Source: an uncultured Bacteroides sp. (GTDB lineage: Bacteria; Bacteroidota; Bacteroidia; Bacteroidales; Bacteroidaceae). Taken from it: DNA of 40,518 nucleotides. The position numbers and the translations under genes were made by a program. How positions within the stretch are numbered: the stretch's first letter is position 1; each line of letters begins with the position of its first letter. The stretch lies in the NCBI RefSeq assembly GCF_958445495.1, contig NZ_CAUCSQ010000039.1, positions 1-40,518 on the forward strand. The letters are read 5' to 3'. Below are positions 16,049 through 24,399 of this stretch, piece by piece. The notes below the pieces were generated by a model, which saw only the letters and a program-made list of their open reading frames with translations, did no database searches and was not told where the DNA came from.

Positions 16049-16879
16049 TTATGAATTATTACCTTGTGAATTATTATTTTGTGGAACGGGGAAATGCCAC
16101 AATGGGCCATTTCCGTGGCCGATGTGTAATTCTTTTCCTGCGATAATGGTTTGTGTTATATACGTTTTGGCATGTAAAACCGCCTCCAGCATGGGATAGC
16201 CTTTTGCCAGATTGGTGGCGATGGCCGAAGATAGGGTACAACCGGTTCCGTGCAGGTTACCGCTATCTATTTTCTTTTCTTCGTATGTGTGCCGAAGATG
16301 CTCCGGCGTATATAAAAAATCACACATTTTCTCACCTTCCAGATGTCCGCCTTTTATTAATATACTAATCCGGTAATCATCCGCCATTTTTTTTGCGGCT
16401 TCCTGCATTTCTTGTACATTGTGAATATTTTTTCCCGTTAAGACTGCTGCTTCGTCCAGATTGGGAGTAAGTAAAGTGACGTATGGAATTAATTTTTCTT
16501 TTATTTCCCCTACGGTTTCGTCCGTCATCAGTTTACGTCCGCTAGTGGATACCATGACCGGGTCATATACAACATGTTCCGTTGCATATTTTTGCAGACA
16601 GCCGGAAATGATACGGACAGTTTGGATATCATTCACCATGCCTATTTTTATAGCCGCCGGTTGCAAATCCTCTATGACAGCTTCTATCTGTCCGCGGATG
16701 ATTTCAGGCGGTATTGATTGTACCGCATATACCCCCAATGTGTTTTGAACAGTAACGGCGGTGATTGCAGATGCTGCATACCCTCCTAAAGCTGATATGG
16801 TTTTAATGTCCGCCTGAATGCCTGCTCCTCCCGAGCAATCCGAGCCGGCGATGGATAAAACAACCGGATGATGTTCCAT
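16049..16879 (-). CDS. thiD: Hydroxymethylpyrimidine / phosphomethylpyrimidine kinase
   Basis: 276 residues from MEHHPVVLSIAGSD. The ribokinase-fold ThiD hallmarks are AGSDCSGGAGIQAD (11-24), ALGGYAASAITAVTVQN, VYDPVMVSTSG, LLTPNLDEA and the GTGCTLSSAIA anion hole with C214. It phosphorylates HMP and HMP-P in thiamin synthesis or salvage. Cytosolic. I chose ATG 16879; a longer frame adds 23 unrelated residues. No thi cluster is adjacent and no TPP riboswitch is seen in the short leader. The last ten residues (QNNNSQGNNS) come from an imperfect 15-bp tandem repeat at 16053-16082. Confidence 0.95.
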   Translation of the reverse strand: MEHHPVVLSIAGSDCSGGAGIQADIKTISALGGYAASAITAVTVQNTLGVYAVQSIPPEIIRGQIEAVIEDLQPAAIKIGMVNDIQTVRIISGCLQKYATEHVVYDPVMVSTSGRKLMTDETVGEIKEKLIPYVTLLTPNLDEAAVLTGKNIHNVQEMQEAAKKMADDYRISILIKGGHLEGEKMCDFLYTPEHLRHTYEEKKIDSGNLHGTGCTLSSAIATNLAKGYPMLEAVLHAKTYITQTIIAGKELHIGHGNGPLWHFPVPQNNNSQGNNS

Positions 16880-16904
16880 TTTAGATTTTTTAATAAATTC
16901 ACTG

Positions 16905-16936
16905 CAAAGATAAAATAAAAAACAGTAAGGTACAAA
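16905..16936 (-). promoter_or_regulatory. Promoter of thiD
   Basis: On the minus strand, -33 TTTG (16936-16933), a 20-nt spacer and -7 TATCTTTG (16912-16905). The leader is about 20 nt, too short for a riboswitch. Confidence 0.75.
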
Positions 16937-17168
16937 ATGACATATCATTTAAAATACAATAAGTATCTTTTCCCGGACAAAGTGAATAGATTATGAAAAG
17001 CACTGATAATAAAGTGTCAACCTTGTTTTTGTATTTTGTACAATTACTATTGTGAAAAAAGGCTGAAATACATATTGTAATTTAGAAGATAACATTAAGT
17101 AACCATATTGTATGATATATGATATGTATTTATATGAAAAACAGTGTTTTATAGCATATTGAAAAATG

Positions 17169-17199
17169 TTGTTCCGATAATCTACAGCCCCTATATTTG
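17169..17199 (+). promoter_or_regulatory. Promoter of the xylose module
   Basis: -7 TATATTTG (17192-17199) with a TTG core (17169-17171) 20 nt upstream. Further up, ACAAT-TACT-ATTGT (17040-17053) is a clean palindrome that could be an operator. The 270-bp spacer to thiD holds no gene. Confidence 0.65.
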
Positions 17200-17219
17200 T
17201 GCAGTCTTAAAAAAAGGAT

Positions 17220-17951
17220 ATGCAGAACATACAAAAAAATACGCCTTTAGCCAACAATCATATATCGGTAGATTGTGTAGTGATCGGTTTTGACGGAGAA
17301 CAATTAAAAGTCCTGCTGGTAAAGCGTGCGGGTGAGGATAACGGGGAAATATATCATGACATGAAACTTCCCGGAAGTCTTATTTATATGGATGAAGATT
17401 TGGATGAAGCAGCCCAACGGGTCTTATATGAACTGACAGGTCTTAAAAATGTAAATCTGATGCAATTTAAAGCATTCGGTTCCAAAAACAGGACGAGTAA
17501 TCCCAAAGATGTACGTTGGCTGGAACGGGCGATGCAGTCGAAAGTGGAACGTATTGTGACAATCGCCTATTTGTCAATGGTGAAGATAGACCGGACTTTA
17601 GATAAAAACCTGGACGACCACCAAGCTTGTTGGGTAGCTTTGAAAGAAGTGAAAACATTGGCATTCGACCATAACCTGATTATCAAAGAAGCGATGACAT
17701 ATATCCGGCAATTTGTAGAATTCAATCCGTCCATATTATTCGAACTGCTTCCGCGTAAGTTTACGGCCTCGCAATTGAGGACTCTTTTTGAGTTAGTATA
17801 TGACAAATCAGTGGATGTACGCAATTTCCATAAAAAAATAGCAATGATGGAATATGTAGTGCCTTTGGAAGAAAAACAACAGGGAGTAGCCCACCGCGCT
17901 GCACGTTATTATAAATTCGACAAGAAAATATATAATAAGGTAAGGCGATAA
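17220..17951 (+). CDS. xylR: Nudix-type xylose regulator (NrtR/AraR-like fold)
   Basis: 243 residues: an N-terminal Nudix-like domain (about 14-150) and a C-terminal winged helix (about 165-235, TASQLRTLFELVYDKSVDVRNFHKKI). The Nudix box at 52-75 (GSLIYMDEDLDEAAQRVLYELTGL region) is degenerate: the catalytic RExxEE becomes RVLYEL, so it is probably a ligand sensor, not a hydrolase. Related Nudix regulators control arabinose or xylose genes in Bacteroides. Placement directly before xylB-xylA-transporter makes it the likely local xylose regulator (inference). An 81-bp gap separates it from xylB, so read-through is possible. A real Nudix hydrolase is the alternative but the box argues against it. 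Confidence 0.85.
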   Translation: MQNIQKNTPLANNHISVDCVVIGFDGEQLKVLLVKRAGEDNGEIYHDMKLPGSLIYMDEDLDEAAQRVLYELTGLKNVNLMQFKAFGSKNRTSNPKDVRWLERAMQSKVERIVTIAYLSMVKIDRTLDKNLDDHQACWVALKEVKTLAFDHNLIIKEAMTYIRQFVEFNPSILFELLPRKFTASQLRTLFELVYDKSVDVRNFHKKIAMMEYVVPLEEKQQGVAHRAARYYKFDKKIYNKVRR

Positions 17952-18032
17952 ATACGGAATATCGAAAACGAAGCCCAAGGTAAGAATTGAAAAAGATTAA
18001 ATAAAATAATTGTAATAGTAAATCAGTTTATC

Positions 18033-19550
18033 ATGTTTTTATTAGGTTATGACATAGGCAGCTCATCTGTGAAGGCGAGTCTGGTAAACGCTGAAACGGG
18101 TAAATGCGTATCATCAGCATTTTTCCCGAAAACGGAGGCGAAGATTATTGCAGTGAATCCCGGGTGGGCGGAACAAGAACCGGATAGTTGGTGGGAGAAC
18201 CTGAAATTGGCTACACAAGCTGTTATGAATGATTCCGGTATCAATGCCGTTGAAATTAAGGCAATTGGCATTTCTTATCAGATGCATGGACTGGTATGTG
18301 TGGATAAAGAGCAGCATGTGTTGCGTCCCTCTATTATCTGGTGCGATTCTCGTGCTGTGCCCTATGGACAAAAAGCGTTTGAGGCCATCGGAGAAGAAAA
18401 ATGCCTTTCCCATTTATTAAATTCACCGGGCAATTTTACAGCTTCCAAATTAGCCTGGATTAAACAAAACGAACCTGCTGTCTATGAACGGATTTATAAA
18501 ATCATGTTGCCGGGAGATTATATCGCTATGAAACTGAGCGGAGAAATCTGTACGACAGTTTCGGGCCTCTCGGAAGGAATGTTCTGGGATTTCAAGAATA
18601 ACCGGATAGCCGGTTTCCTGATGGACTATTACGGATTTGATGCTTCATTGGTTGCCGAAATCAAGCCGACTTTTGCGGAGCAGGGGAGGGTGAATGCGGC
18701 GGCTGCGGAAGAACTCGGATTAAAAGAAGGAACACCGATAACCTATCGCGCCGGCGACCAACCGAACAATGCCCTTTCATTAAATGTGTTCAATCCGGGA
18801 GAGATTGCCTCCACGGCAGGGACATCAGGGGTTGTTTACGGTGTGAACGGAGAAGTGAATTATGATTGTCAGTCGCGCGTCAATACGTTTGCACATGTGA
18901 ACCATTCGGAACGGCAGACCCGTTTGGGAGTATTGCTTTGCATTAACGGAACGGGCATTCTTAATTCATGGGTAAAGCGTAATGTCGCTTCCGAAGGAAT
19001 GTCCTATAATGAAATGAATGCGTTAGCCTCCAAAGCTCCGGTGGGCAGTGCAGGCATCAGCATCCTTCCTTTCGGAAATGGGGCTGAACGTATGTTGAAT
19101 AATAAAGAAATAGGTTGTAGCATTTACGGAGTAGATTTTAATGTACATGGTAAACAACACATTATCCGTGCTGCACAGGAAGGCATTGTATTCTCTTTCA
19201 AATACGGCATCGATATCATGGAACAGATGGGAATCCCTGTAAAAAAAATCCATGCCGGACATGCGAATATGTTTTTAAGCCCTGTGTTCCGTGAGACTCT
19301 GGCCGGAGTGACGGGAGCCACAATCGAACTCTATGATACGGACGGTTCCGTTGGAGCCGCTAAAGGTGCAGGTATTGGCGCAGGCATCTATAAAGACAAT
19401 AATGAGGCGTTTGCAACACTTGATAAATTAAATGTAATAGAACCGGATATGGCTGGACATCAGGAATATGCAGATGCATATTCACGATGGAAGTGCCGCT
19501 TGGAAAAGTCGATGGATGACAAGGAGGCAATCCCGTTTCCATTTGAATGA
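18033..19550 (+). CDS. xylB: Xylulokinase
   Basis: 505 residues, FGGY carbohydrate kinase. The N-lobe phosphate-1 loop is GYDIGSSSVKAS (5-16), followed by QMHGLVCVD and IIWCDSRA (101-108). The catalytic base lies in AGDQPNNA (D242). The C-lobe nucleotide region is STAGTSGVV, and a late DGSVGAAKGAGIGAG motif is present. The MHGL and DQPNN blocks are typical of xylulokinases within the family. It makes D-xylulose-5-phosphate with ATP in the cytosol, the second intracellular step after XylA. It is 53 bp upstream of xylA on the same strand, so operonic. Length is normal. Confidence 0.95.
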   Translation: MFLLGYDIGSSSVKASLVNAETGKCVSSAFFPKTEAKIIAVNPGWAEQEPDSWWENLKLATQAVMNDSGINAVEIKAIGISYQMHGLVCVDKEQHVLRPSIIWCDSRAVPYGQKAFEAIGEEKCLSHLLNSPGNFTASKLAWIKQNEPAVYERIYKIMLPGDYIAMKLSGEICTTVSGLSEGMFWDFKNNRIAGFLMDYYGFDASLVAEIKPTFAEQGRVNAAAAEELGLKEGTPITYRAGDQPNNALSLNVFNPGEIASTAGTSGVVYGVNGEVNYDCQSRVNTFAHVNHSERQTRLGVLLCINGTGILNSWVKRNVASEGMSYNEMNALASKAPVGSAGISILPFGNGAERMLNNKEIGCSIYGVDFNVHGKQHIIRAAQEGIVFSFKYGIDIMEQMGIPVKKIHAGHANMFLSPVFRETLAGVTGATIELYDTDGSVGAAKGAGIGAGIYKDNNEAFATLDKLNVIEPDMAGHQEYADAYSRWKCRLEKSMDDKEAIPFPFE

Positions 19551-19603
19551 TTATAATGACAGTACAATATTAATAGATAACCGATTTAAAATTGAAAAGA
19601 ATT

Positions 19604-20920
19604 ATGGCAACAAAAGAATTTTTCCCAGGAATTGAAAAAATTAAATTTGAAGGCAAAGATAGCAAGAATCCTATGGCGTTCCGTTATTATGACGCAGAGA
19701 AAGTAATCAATGGCAAAAAGATGAAAGATTGGTTGAAATTCTCTATGGCATGGTGGCATACCTTATGTGCCGAAGGAGGCGACCAGTTTGGCGGAGGAAC
19801 AAAAAAATTCCCGTGGAATGCGAATGCCGACGCGGTGCAAGCCGCAAAAGATAAAATGGATGCAGGGTTTGAATTTATGCAGAAAATGGGTATTGAATAC
19901 TATTGTTTCCATGATGTGGATTTAATATCCGAAGGCTCCGGCATCGAAGAATATGAAGCCAATATGAAAGAAATCGTAGCTTATGCAAAACAAAAACAGG
20001 CTGAAACCGGTATCAAGCTGTTGTGGGGCACTGCTAATGTATTCGGCCATGCCCGTTATATGAACGGTGCGGCGACGAATCCGGATTTTGACGTAGTGGC
20101 CCGTGCCGCCGTCCAAATAAAAAATGCAATTGATGCAACTATCGAACTCGGCGGGCAGAATTATGTATTCTGGGGTGGACGTGAAGGGTATATGTCCCTT
20201 TTGAATACAGACCAGAAACGTGAAAAAGAACACCTCGCGCAAATGTTGACTATTGCCCGCGATTATGCCCGTGCCCGCGGGTTTAAAGGGACGTTCCTTG
20301 TAGAACCGAAACCGATGGAACCCACCAAACATCAATACGATGCAGATACGGAAACAGTGATAGGTTTCTTGAAAGCCCATGGCCTGGACAAAGATTTCAA
20401 GGTAAATATCGAAGTAAACCATGCAACGCTGGCCGGCCATACTTTCGAACACGAACTGGCGGTAGCTGTAGATAATGGCATGCTGGGTTCTATTGACGCT
20501 AACCGTGGCGACTATCAGAACGGCTGGGATACAGACCAGTTCCCGATTGATAATTATGAACTGACACAGGCAATGATGCAAATTATCCGTAACGGCGGTT
20601 TAGGTAACGGCGGAACGAATTTTGACGCCAAGACTCGTCGTAATTCCACTGATTTGGAAGATATCTTCATTGCCCATATTGCGGGTATGGATGCCATGGC
20701 GCGCGCATTGGAAAGTGCTGCGGCTTTATTGGACGAATCTCCGTATAAAAAGATGCTGGCCGACCGTTATGCATCGTTCGATAGCGGCAAAGGCAAAGAA
20801 TTCGAAGAAGGCAAATTATCTCTTGAAGAAGTTGTCGCTTACGCCAAGACGAAAGGCGAACCGAAACAAACCAGTGGCAAACAGGAACTTTACGAAGCCA
20901 TCCTGAATATGTATTGCTAA
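19604..20920 (+). CDS. xylA: D-xylose isomerase
   Basis: 438 residues, a class II xylose isomerase. It converts D-xylose to D-xylulose and needs two divalent metals. Visible ligands and active-site residues are FHDVD (H103, D106), VEPKP (E234, K236), E270 and H273 in IEVNHATLAGH, D298 in DANRGDYQNGWDTD (with D309 and D311) and D341. Long-form features (start MATKEFFPGIEKIKFEG, WGGREGYMSLLNTD) place it in the Bacteroides/anaerobic-fungal group. I start at ATG 19604; an upstream in-frame TTG at 19592 is unlikely. It is followed by a stable intercistronic hairpin and then the transporter. Confidence 0.97.
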   Translation: MATKEFFPGIEKIKFEGKDSKNPMAFRYYDAEKVINGKKMKDWLKFSMAWWHTLCAEGGDQFGGGTKKFPWNANADAVQAAKDKMDAGFEFMQKMGIEYYCFHDVDLISEGSGIEEYEANMKEIVAYAKQKQAETGIKLLWGTANVFGHARYMNGAATNPDFDVVARAAVQIKNAIDATIELGGQNYVFWGGREGYMSLLNTDQKREKEHLAQMLTIARDYARARGFKGTFLVEPKPMEPTKHQYDADTETVIGFLKAHGLDKDFKVNIEVNHATLAGHTFEHELAVAVDNGMLGSIDANRGDYQNGWDTDQFPIDNYELTQAMMQIIRNGGLGNGGTNFDAKTRRNSTDLEDIFIAHIAGMDAMARALESAAALLDESPYKKMLADRYASFDSGKGKEFEEGKLSLEEVVAYAKTKGEPKQTSGKQELYEAILNMYC

Positions 20921-20935
20921 TTGAAATTCGAGTAA

Positions 20936-20967
20936 TAAGGCGGTAGAGCTGCAGCTTTATCGCCTTA
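20936..20967 (+). promoter_or_regulatory. Intercistronic hairpin between xylA and transporter
   Basis: 20936-20949 pairs with 20954-20967: 14 bp including two G-U, closed by a TGCA tetraloop. No T-run follows, so it is more likely an RNA processing or stability element than a terminator. The transporter ATG is 48 bp downstream. Confidence 0.6.
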
Positions 20968-21014
20968 CTATTATCCTGTCCAACTACTACACACTACTTA
21001 TCTACTTAATAACC

Positions 21015-22469
21015 ATGATTAATACAACGAACGAAGGTAGTAAACTCTACCTGTATTCGATTACCTCCGTCGCCATTCTGGGCGGGCTGCTTTTCGGATA
21101 TGATACGGCAGTTATTTCCGGGGCGGAAAAAGGCCTGGAGGCATTTTTCCTTTCAGCCTCAGATTTCCAATATAATAAGGTGATGCACGGAATAACCTCG
21201 TCCAGTGCATTAATCGGATGTGTACTCGGCGGCGCTGTTTCCGGTGTTTTCGCTTCTCGTTTGGGGCGTCGTAACTCCTTGAGGCTTGCCGCCGTACTTT
21301 TCTTCCTTTCGGCATTAGGGTCTTACTACCCGGAATTTTTATTTTTCGAGTATGGAAAACCGGATTTGGATTTACTGGTTGCATTTAACTGGTATCGTAT
21401 TTTAGGAGGTATCGGTGTAGGTCTGGCTTCAGCCGTATGTCCGATGTATATTGCAGAGATAGCCCCTTCAGATATTCGCGGCACACTTGTCTCGTGCAAT
21501 CAGTTTGCCATTATTTTTGGCATGTTAGTTGTCTATTTTGTAAATTATCTGATTATGGGCGACCATCAGAATCCTGTCATTCTGAAAGATGCCGCCGGAG
21601 TCTTGTCTGTCAGTCCGGAATCTGATATGTGGACCGTGCAGGAAGGATGGCGTTATATGTTCGGTTCGGAAGCCTTCCCGGCTGCCTTTTTCGGTTTATT
21701 GTTGTTCTTTGTGCCGAAAACCCCTCGTTATCTGGTATTGGTACAACAGGAAGAAAAGGCATTTTCCATTTTGGAAAAGATTAATGGCAGAACGAAGGCG
21801 AAAGAGATTCTTGACGAGATAAAAGCTACCGCCCATGAAAAGACCGAAAAACTCTTTACATATGGGGTGGCGGTGATTGTTATCGGCATTTTGCTTTCCG
21901 TGTTCCAACAGGCAATCGGCATTAACGCAGTGCTCTATTATGCCCCTCGTATTTTTGAGAATGCGGGTGCGGAAGGAGGCGGTATGATGCAGACCGTAGT
22001 CATGGGTATCGTAAATATCCTGTTTACATTAGTCGCTATCTTTACAGTAGACCGTTTCGGACGTAAACCCTTGTTGGTTATCGGTTCCGTAGGTATGGCC
22101 GTAGGAGCGTTTGCAGTGGCGATGTGTGACAGTATGGCGGTTAAAGGCATTGTTCCGGTACTCTCGGTAATTGTATATGCGGCATTCTTCATGATGTCAT
22201 GGGGACCGATTTGCTGGGTATTGATTGCGGAAATCTTCCCGAACACCATTCGAGGCAAAGCTGTTGCTATCGCTGTCGCTTTCCAATGGATATTCAACTA
22301 TATCGTATCTTCCACCTTCCCGGCATTATACGATTTCAGCCCGATGTTTGCGTATAGCCTTTACGGGATTATCTGTGTAATTGCCGCCATTTTTGTATGG
22401 CGTTGGGTACCTGAGACGAAAGGCAAGACATTGGAAGATATGAGCAAACTTTGGAAGAAGAAAAAATAA
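21015..22469 (+). CDS. xylE: D-xylose:H+ symporter, MFS sugar porter
   Basis: 484 residues, 12 membrane helices. Sugar-porter signatures are GGLLFGYDTAVISGA in helix 1, GRRNSLR after helix 2, PMYIAEIAPSDIRG (helix 4-5 loop), QQAIGINAVLYYAP (helix 7, sugar binding), DRFGRKPLL, GPICWVLIAEIFP (helix 10) and PETKGKTLE near the end. These match E. coli XylE closely. It imports D-xylose with protons across the inner membrane, feeding XylA and XylB. Genes in Bacteroides are often called xylT. It has an extended helix 5-6 loop (about residues 175-205). Last gene of the xylose module. Confidence 0.93.
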   Translation: MINTTNEGSKLYLYSITSVAILGGLLFGYDTAVISGAEKGLEAFFLSASDFQYNKVMHGITSSSALIGCVLGGAVSGVFASRLGRRNSLRLAAVLFFLSALGSYYPEFLFFEYGKPDLDLLVAFNWYRILGGIGVGLASAVCPMYIAEIAPSDIRGTLVSCNQFAIIFGMLVVYFVNYLIMGDHQNPVILKDAAGVLSVSPESDMWTVQEGWRYMFGSEAFPAAFFGLLLFFVPKTPRYLVLVQQEEKAFSILEKINGRTKAKEILDEIKATAHEKTEKLFTYGVAVIVIGILLSVFQQAIGINAVLYYAPRIFENAGAEGGGMMQTVVMGIVNILFTLVAIFTVDRFGRKPLLVIGSVGMAVGAFAVAMCDSMAVKGIVPVLSVIVYAAFFMMSWGPICWVLIAEIFPNTIRGKAVAIAVAFQWIFNYIVSSTFPALYDFSPMFAYSLYGIICVIAAIFVWRWVPETKGKTLEDMSKLWKKKK

Positions 22470-22491
22470 AAAGGGCTTGTATAATTTCGTC

Positions 22492-22563
22492 GTGCCATTA
22501 TGACTTCGGCATCTTGGCATGATTCTATCGGATTGTGGCATCATGCCAATGGCATGGTGCCAT
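22492..22563. repeat. GGCAT/ATGCC palindrome cluster
   Basis: After the transporter stop, GGCAT or its complement occurs six times in about 70 bp. TTGGCATGAT (22514-22523) is perfectly inverted at 22540-22549. TGGCAT-C-ATGCCA (22536-22548) and TGGCAT-G-GTGCCA (22550-22562) are adjacent palindromes. There is no T-run. Function unknown. Confidence 0.65.
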
Positions 22564-22745
22564 AATCGTTTATGTATTTCTTTCATGAATGGCTCCGGAA
22601 CCTGCATCGCGGCAGACCGGAGAAACAGCGGCAAGCATGCATCCCGGTTATAAGATATCTTAACAAAGCCAGTTAAATATTTCTTGGTTTGAAAACACAA
22701 TTGAAGGAATAGCTATACCTTTGCACCGTCTTTTATAAAACACGT

Positions 22746-24290
22746 ATGATTATGGAACAACATCCGATTAAGATTAATAAAGTGCAGATACGCAATCTGC
22801 AAATGGAAGATTATGCACAACTGTCCCAATCGTTTACGCGCGTCTATTCTGACGGAAGCGATGTCTTCTGGACCCGCGAGCAGATTCAGAAGCTAATCAA
22901 GATTTTCCCGGAAGGGCAGATTGTCACGGTCGTTGACGATAAAATAGTAGGTTGTGCCCTTTCCATTATTGTTGATTATGATAAAGTAAAGAACGACCAT
23001 ACGTATGCCCAGGTGACAGGTAAAGAAACGTTCAATACGCATAATCCCAAAGGGAATATCCTGTACGGCATCGAAGTGTTCATCCATCCGGGATATCGCG
23101 GTTTGCGGCTGGCGCGCCGTATGTACGAATATCGCAAGGAACTTTGCGAAACATTGAATCTGAAAGCCATCATGTTCGGAGGACGCATTCCGAACTATCA
23201 TAAATATGCCGATAAAATGCGTCCGAAAGAATATATCGAACGAGTACGTCAACGCGAAATTTACGACCCCGTGCTTACCTTTCAGCTATCAAATGATTTC
23301 CATGTGCGCAAGGTAATGACTAATTATCTGCCGAATGACGAAGAGTCCAAACATTATGCCTGTTTGCTGCAATGGGACAACATCTATTACCAACCGCCTA
23401 CACAAGAATATATCAATCCGAAAACTACCGTCCGCGTAGGCTTGGTACAATGGCAGATGCGCAGTTACAAGACATTGGACGACCTGTTTGAGCAAGTCGA
23501 GTTTTTTGTGGATGCGGTATCGGATTACAAAAGCGATTTTGTTCTTTTTCCCGAATATTTTAATGCGCCTCTGATGTCGAAGTACAACGATAAGGGCGAA
23601 TCGCAGGCTATTCGCGGGCTGGCGAAATATACGGATGAAATTAGGGAACGGTTTATCAATCTGGCAATCAGTTACAATATCAATATCATAACGGGAAGTA
23701 TGCCATACGTAAAGGAAGACGGGCTGCTTTATAATGTAGGATTCCTCTGTCGCCGTGACGGGACCTATGAAATGTATGAAAAGATGCATGTCACTCCGGA
23801 CGAAATCAAGAGCTGGGGATTGAGCGGCGGTAAACTGTTGCAGACATTTGATACGGATTGTGCGAAGATTGGCGTTTTAATTTGTTATGACGTCGAATTC
23901 CCGGAACTTTCCCGCCTGATGGCGGACCAGGGAATGCAGATATTGTTCGTGCCTTTCCTGACGGATACGCAAAATGCCTATTCCCGTGTCCGTGTCTGCG
24001 CACAGGCGCGCGCTATCGAGAATGAATGCTTCGTAGTCATTGCAGGAAGCGTGGGAAACCTTCCCCGTGTGCATAATATGGATATCCAGTATGCCCAGTC
24101 AGGCGTGTTTACGCCGTGCGATTTCGCTTTCCCGACAGACGGAAAAAGAGCGGAGGCAACCCCTAATACTGAAATGATATTGGTATCGGATGTCGATTTG
24201 GATTTACTGAACGAACTCCATACTTACGGTAGTGTCCGTAACCTGAAAGACCGTAGAAACGATGTATATGAAGTGCGGCTAAAGAGGTAA
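22746..24290 (+). CDS. GNAT acetyltransferase - carbon-nitrogen hydrolase fusion
   Basis: 514 residues with two domains. Residues 12-170 form a GNAT N-acetyltransferase with acetyl-CoA loop VFIHPGYRGLRLARRM (111-126). Residues 228-505 form a nitrilase-superfamily amidohydrolase with a complete Glu-Lys-Cys triad: E270 in LFPEYF, K346 in YEKMHVT, C380 in LICYDVEFPE. Both halves look intact. The fusion is a known architecture, but its substrate is not established to my knowledge; the pairing suggests acylation and deacylation or amide hydrolysis of the same small molecule (inference). Cytosolic. Monocistronic, flanked by palindrome clusters on both sides. Starts at ATG 22746 or 22752. Confidence 0.92.
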   Translation: MIMEQHPIKINKVQIRNLQMEDYAQLSQSFTRVYSDGSDVFWTREQIQKLIKIFPEGQIVTVVDDKIVGCALSIIVDYDKVKNDHTYAQVTGKETFNTHNPKGNILYGIEVFIHPGYRGLRLARRMYEYRKELCETLNLKAIMFGGRIPNYHKYADKMRPKEYIERVRQREIYDPVLTFQLSNDFHVRKVMTNYLPNDEESKHYACLLQWDNIYYQPPTQEYINPKTTVRVGLVQWQMRSYKTLDDLFEQVEFFVDAVSDYKSDFVLFPEYFNAPLMSKYNDKGESQAIRGLAKYTDEIRERFINLAISYNINIITGSMPYVKEDGLLYNVGFLCRRDGTYEMYEKMHVTPDEIKSWGLSGGKLLQTFDTDCAKIGVLICYDVEFPELSRLMADQGMQILFVPFLTDTQNAYSRVRVCAQARAIENECFVVIAGSVGNLPRVHNMDIQYAQSGVFTPCDFAFPTDGKRAEATPNTEMILVSDVDLDLLNELHTYGSVRNLKDRRNDVYEVRLKR

Positions 24291-24304
24291 AACGGGGGTG
24301 TTTT

Positions 24305-24387
24305 GTTTCTTTAAAAGGAAACTACCGTTCCTTTTAAAGGAAACCCTCGTTGGTTTAAAACCAACGGGGTCTTGGTTTTAAACCAAC
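24305..24387. repeat. Tandem TTTAAA-centred palindrome array
   Basis: Four short palindromes in a row, each centred on TTTAAA at about 24312.5, 24335.5, 24356.5 and 24379.5 (steps 23, 21, 23 bp). Units 1-2 have GTTTC..GGAAAC arms; units 3-4 have GTTGG..CCAAC arms (unit 3 is a perfect 9-bp arm, CGTTGGTTT at 24348). It lies between convergent genes. It could act as a terminator, but no ordinary T-tail is present. A similar array is at 31602-31690. Confidence 0.75.
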
Positions 24388-24399
24388 AAAGTGCCTTGT

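Noticed and set aside
15991..16110. 40-residue N-terminal extension of fabD
   Set aside because: Adds unconserved His/Ile-rich sequence overlapping thiD; the FabD start motif and a -7 box at 16026-16033 support 15990.
22492..24387. CRISPR-like array around the GNAT-nitrilase gene
   Set aside because: The repeats are short palindromes with changing arms and no uniform repeat-spacer structure; no cas genes occur in the window.
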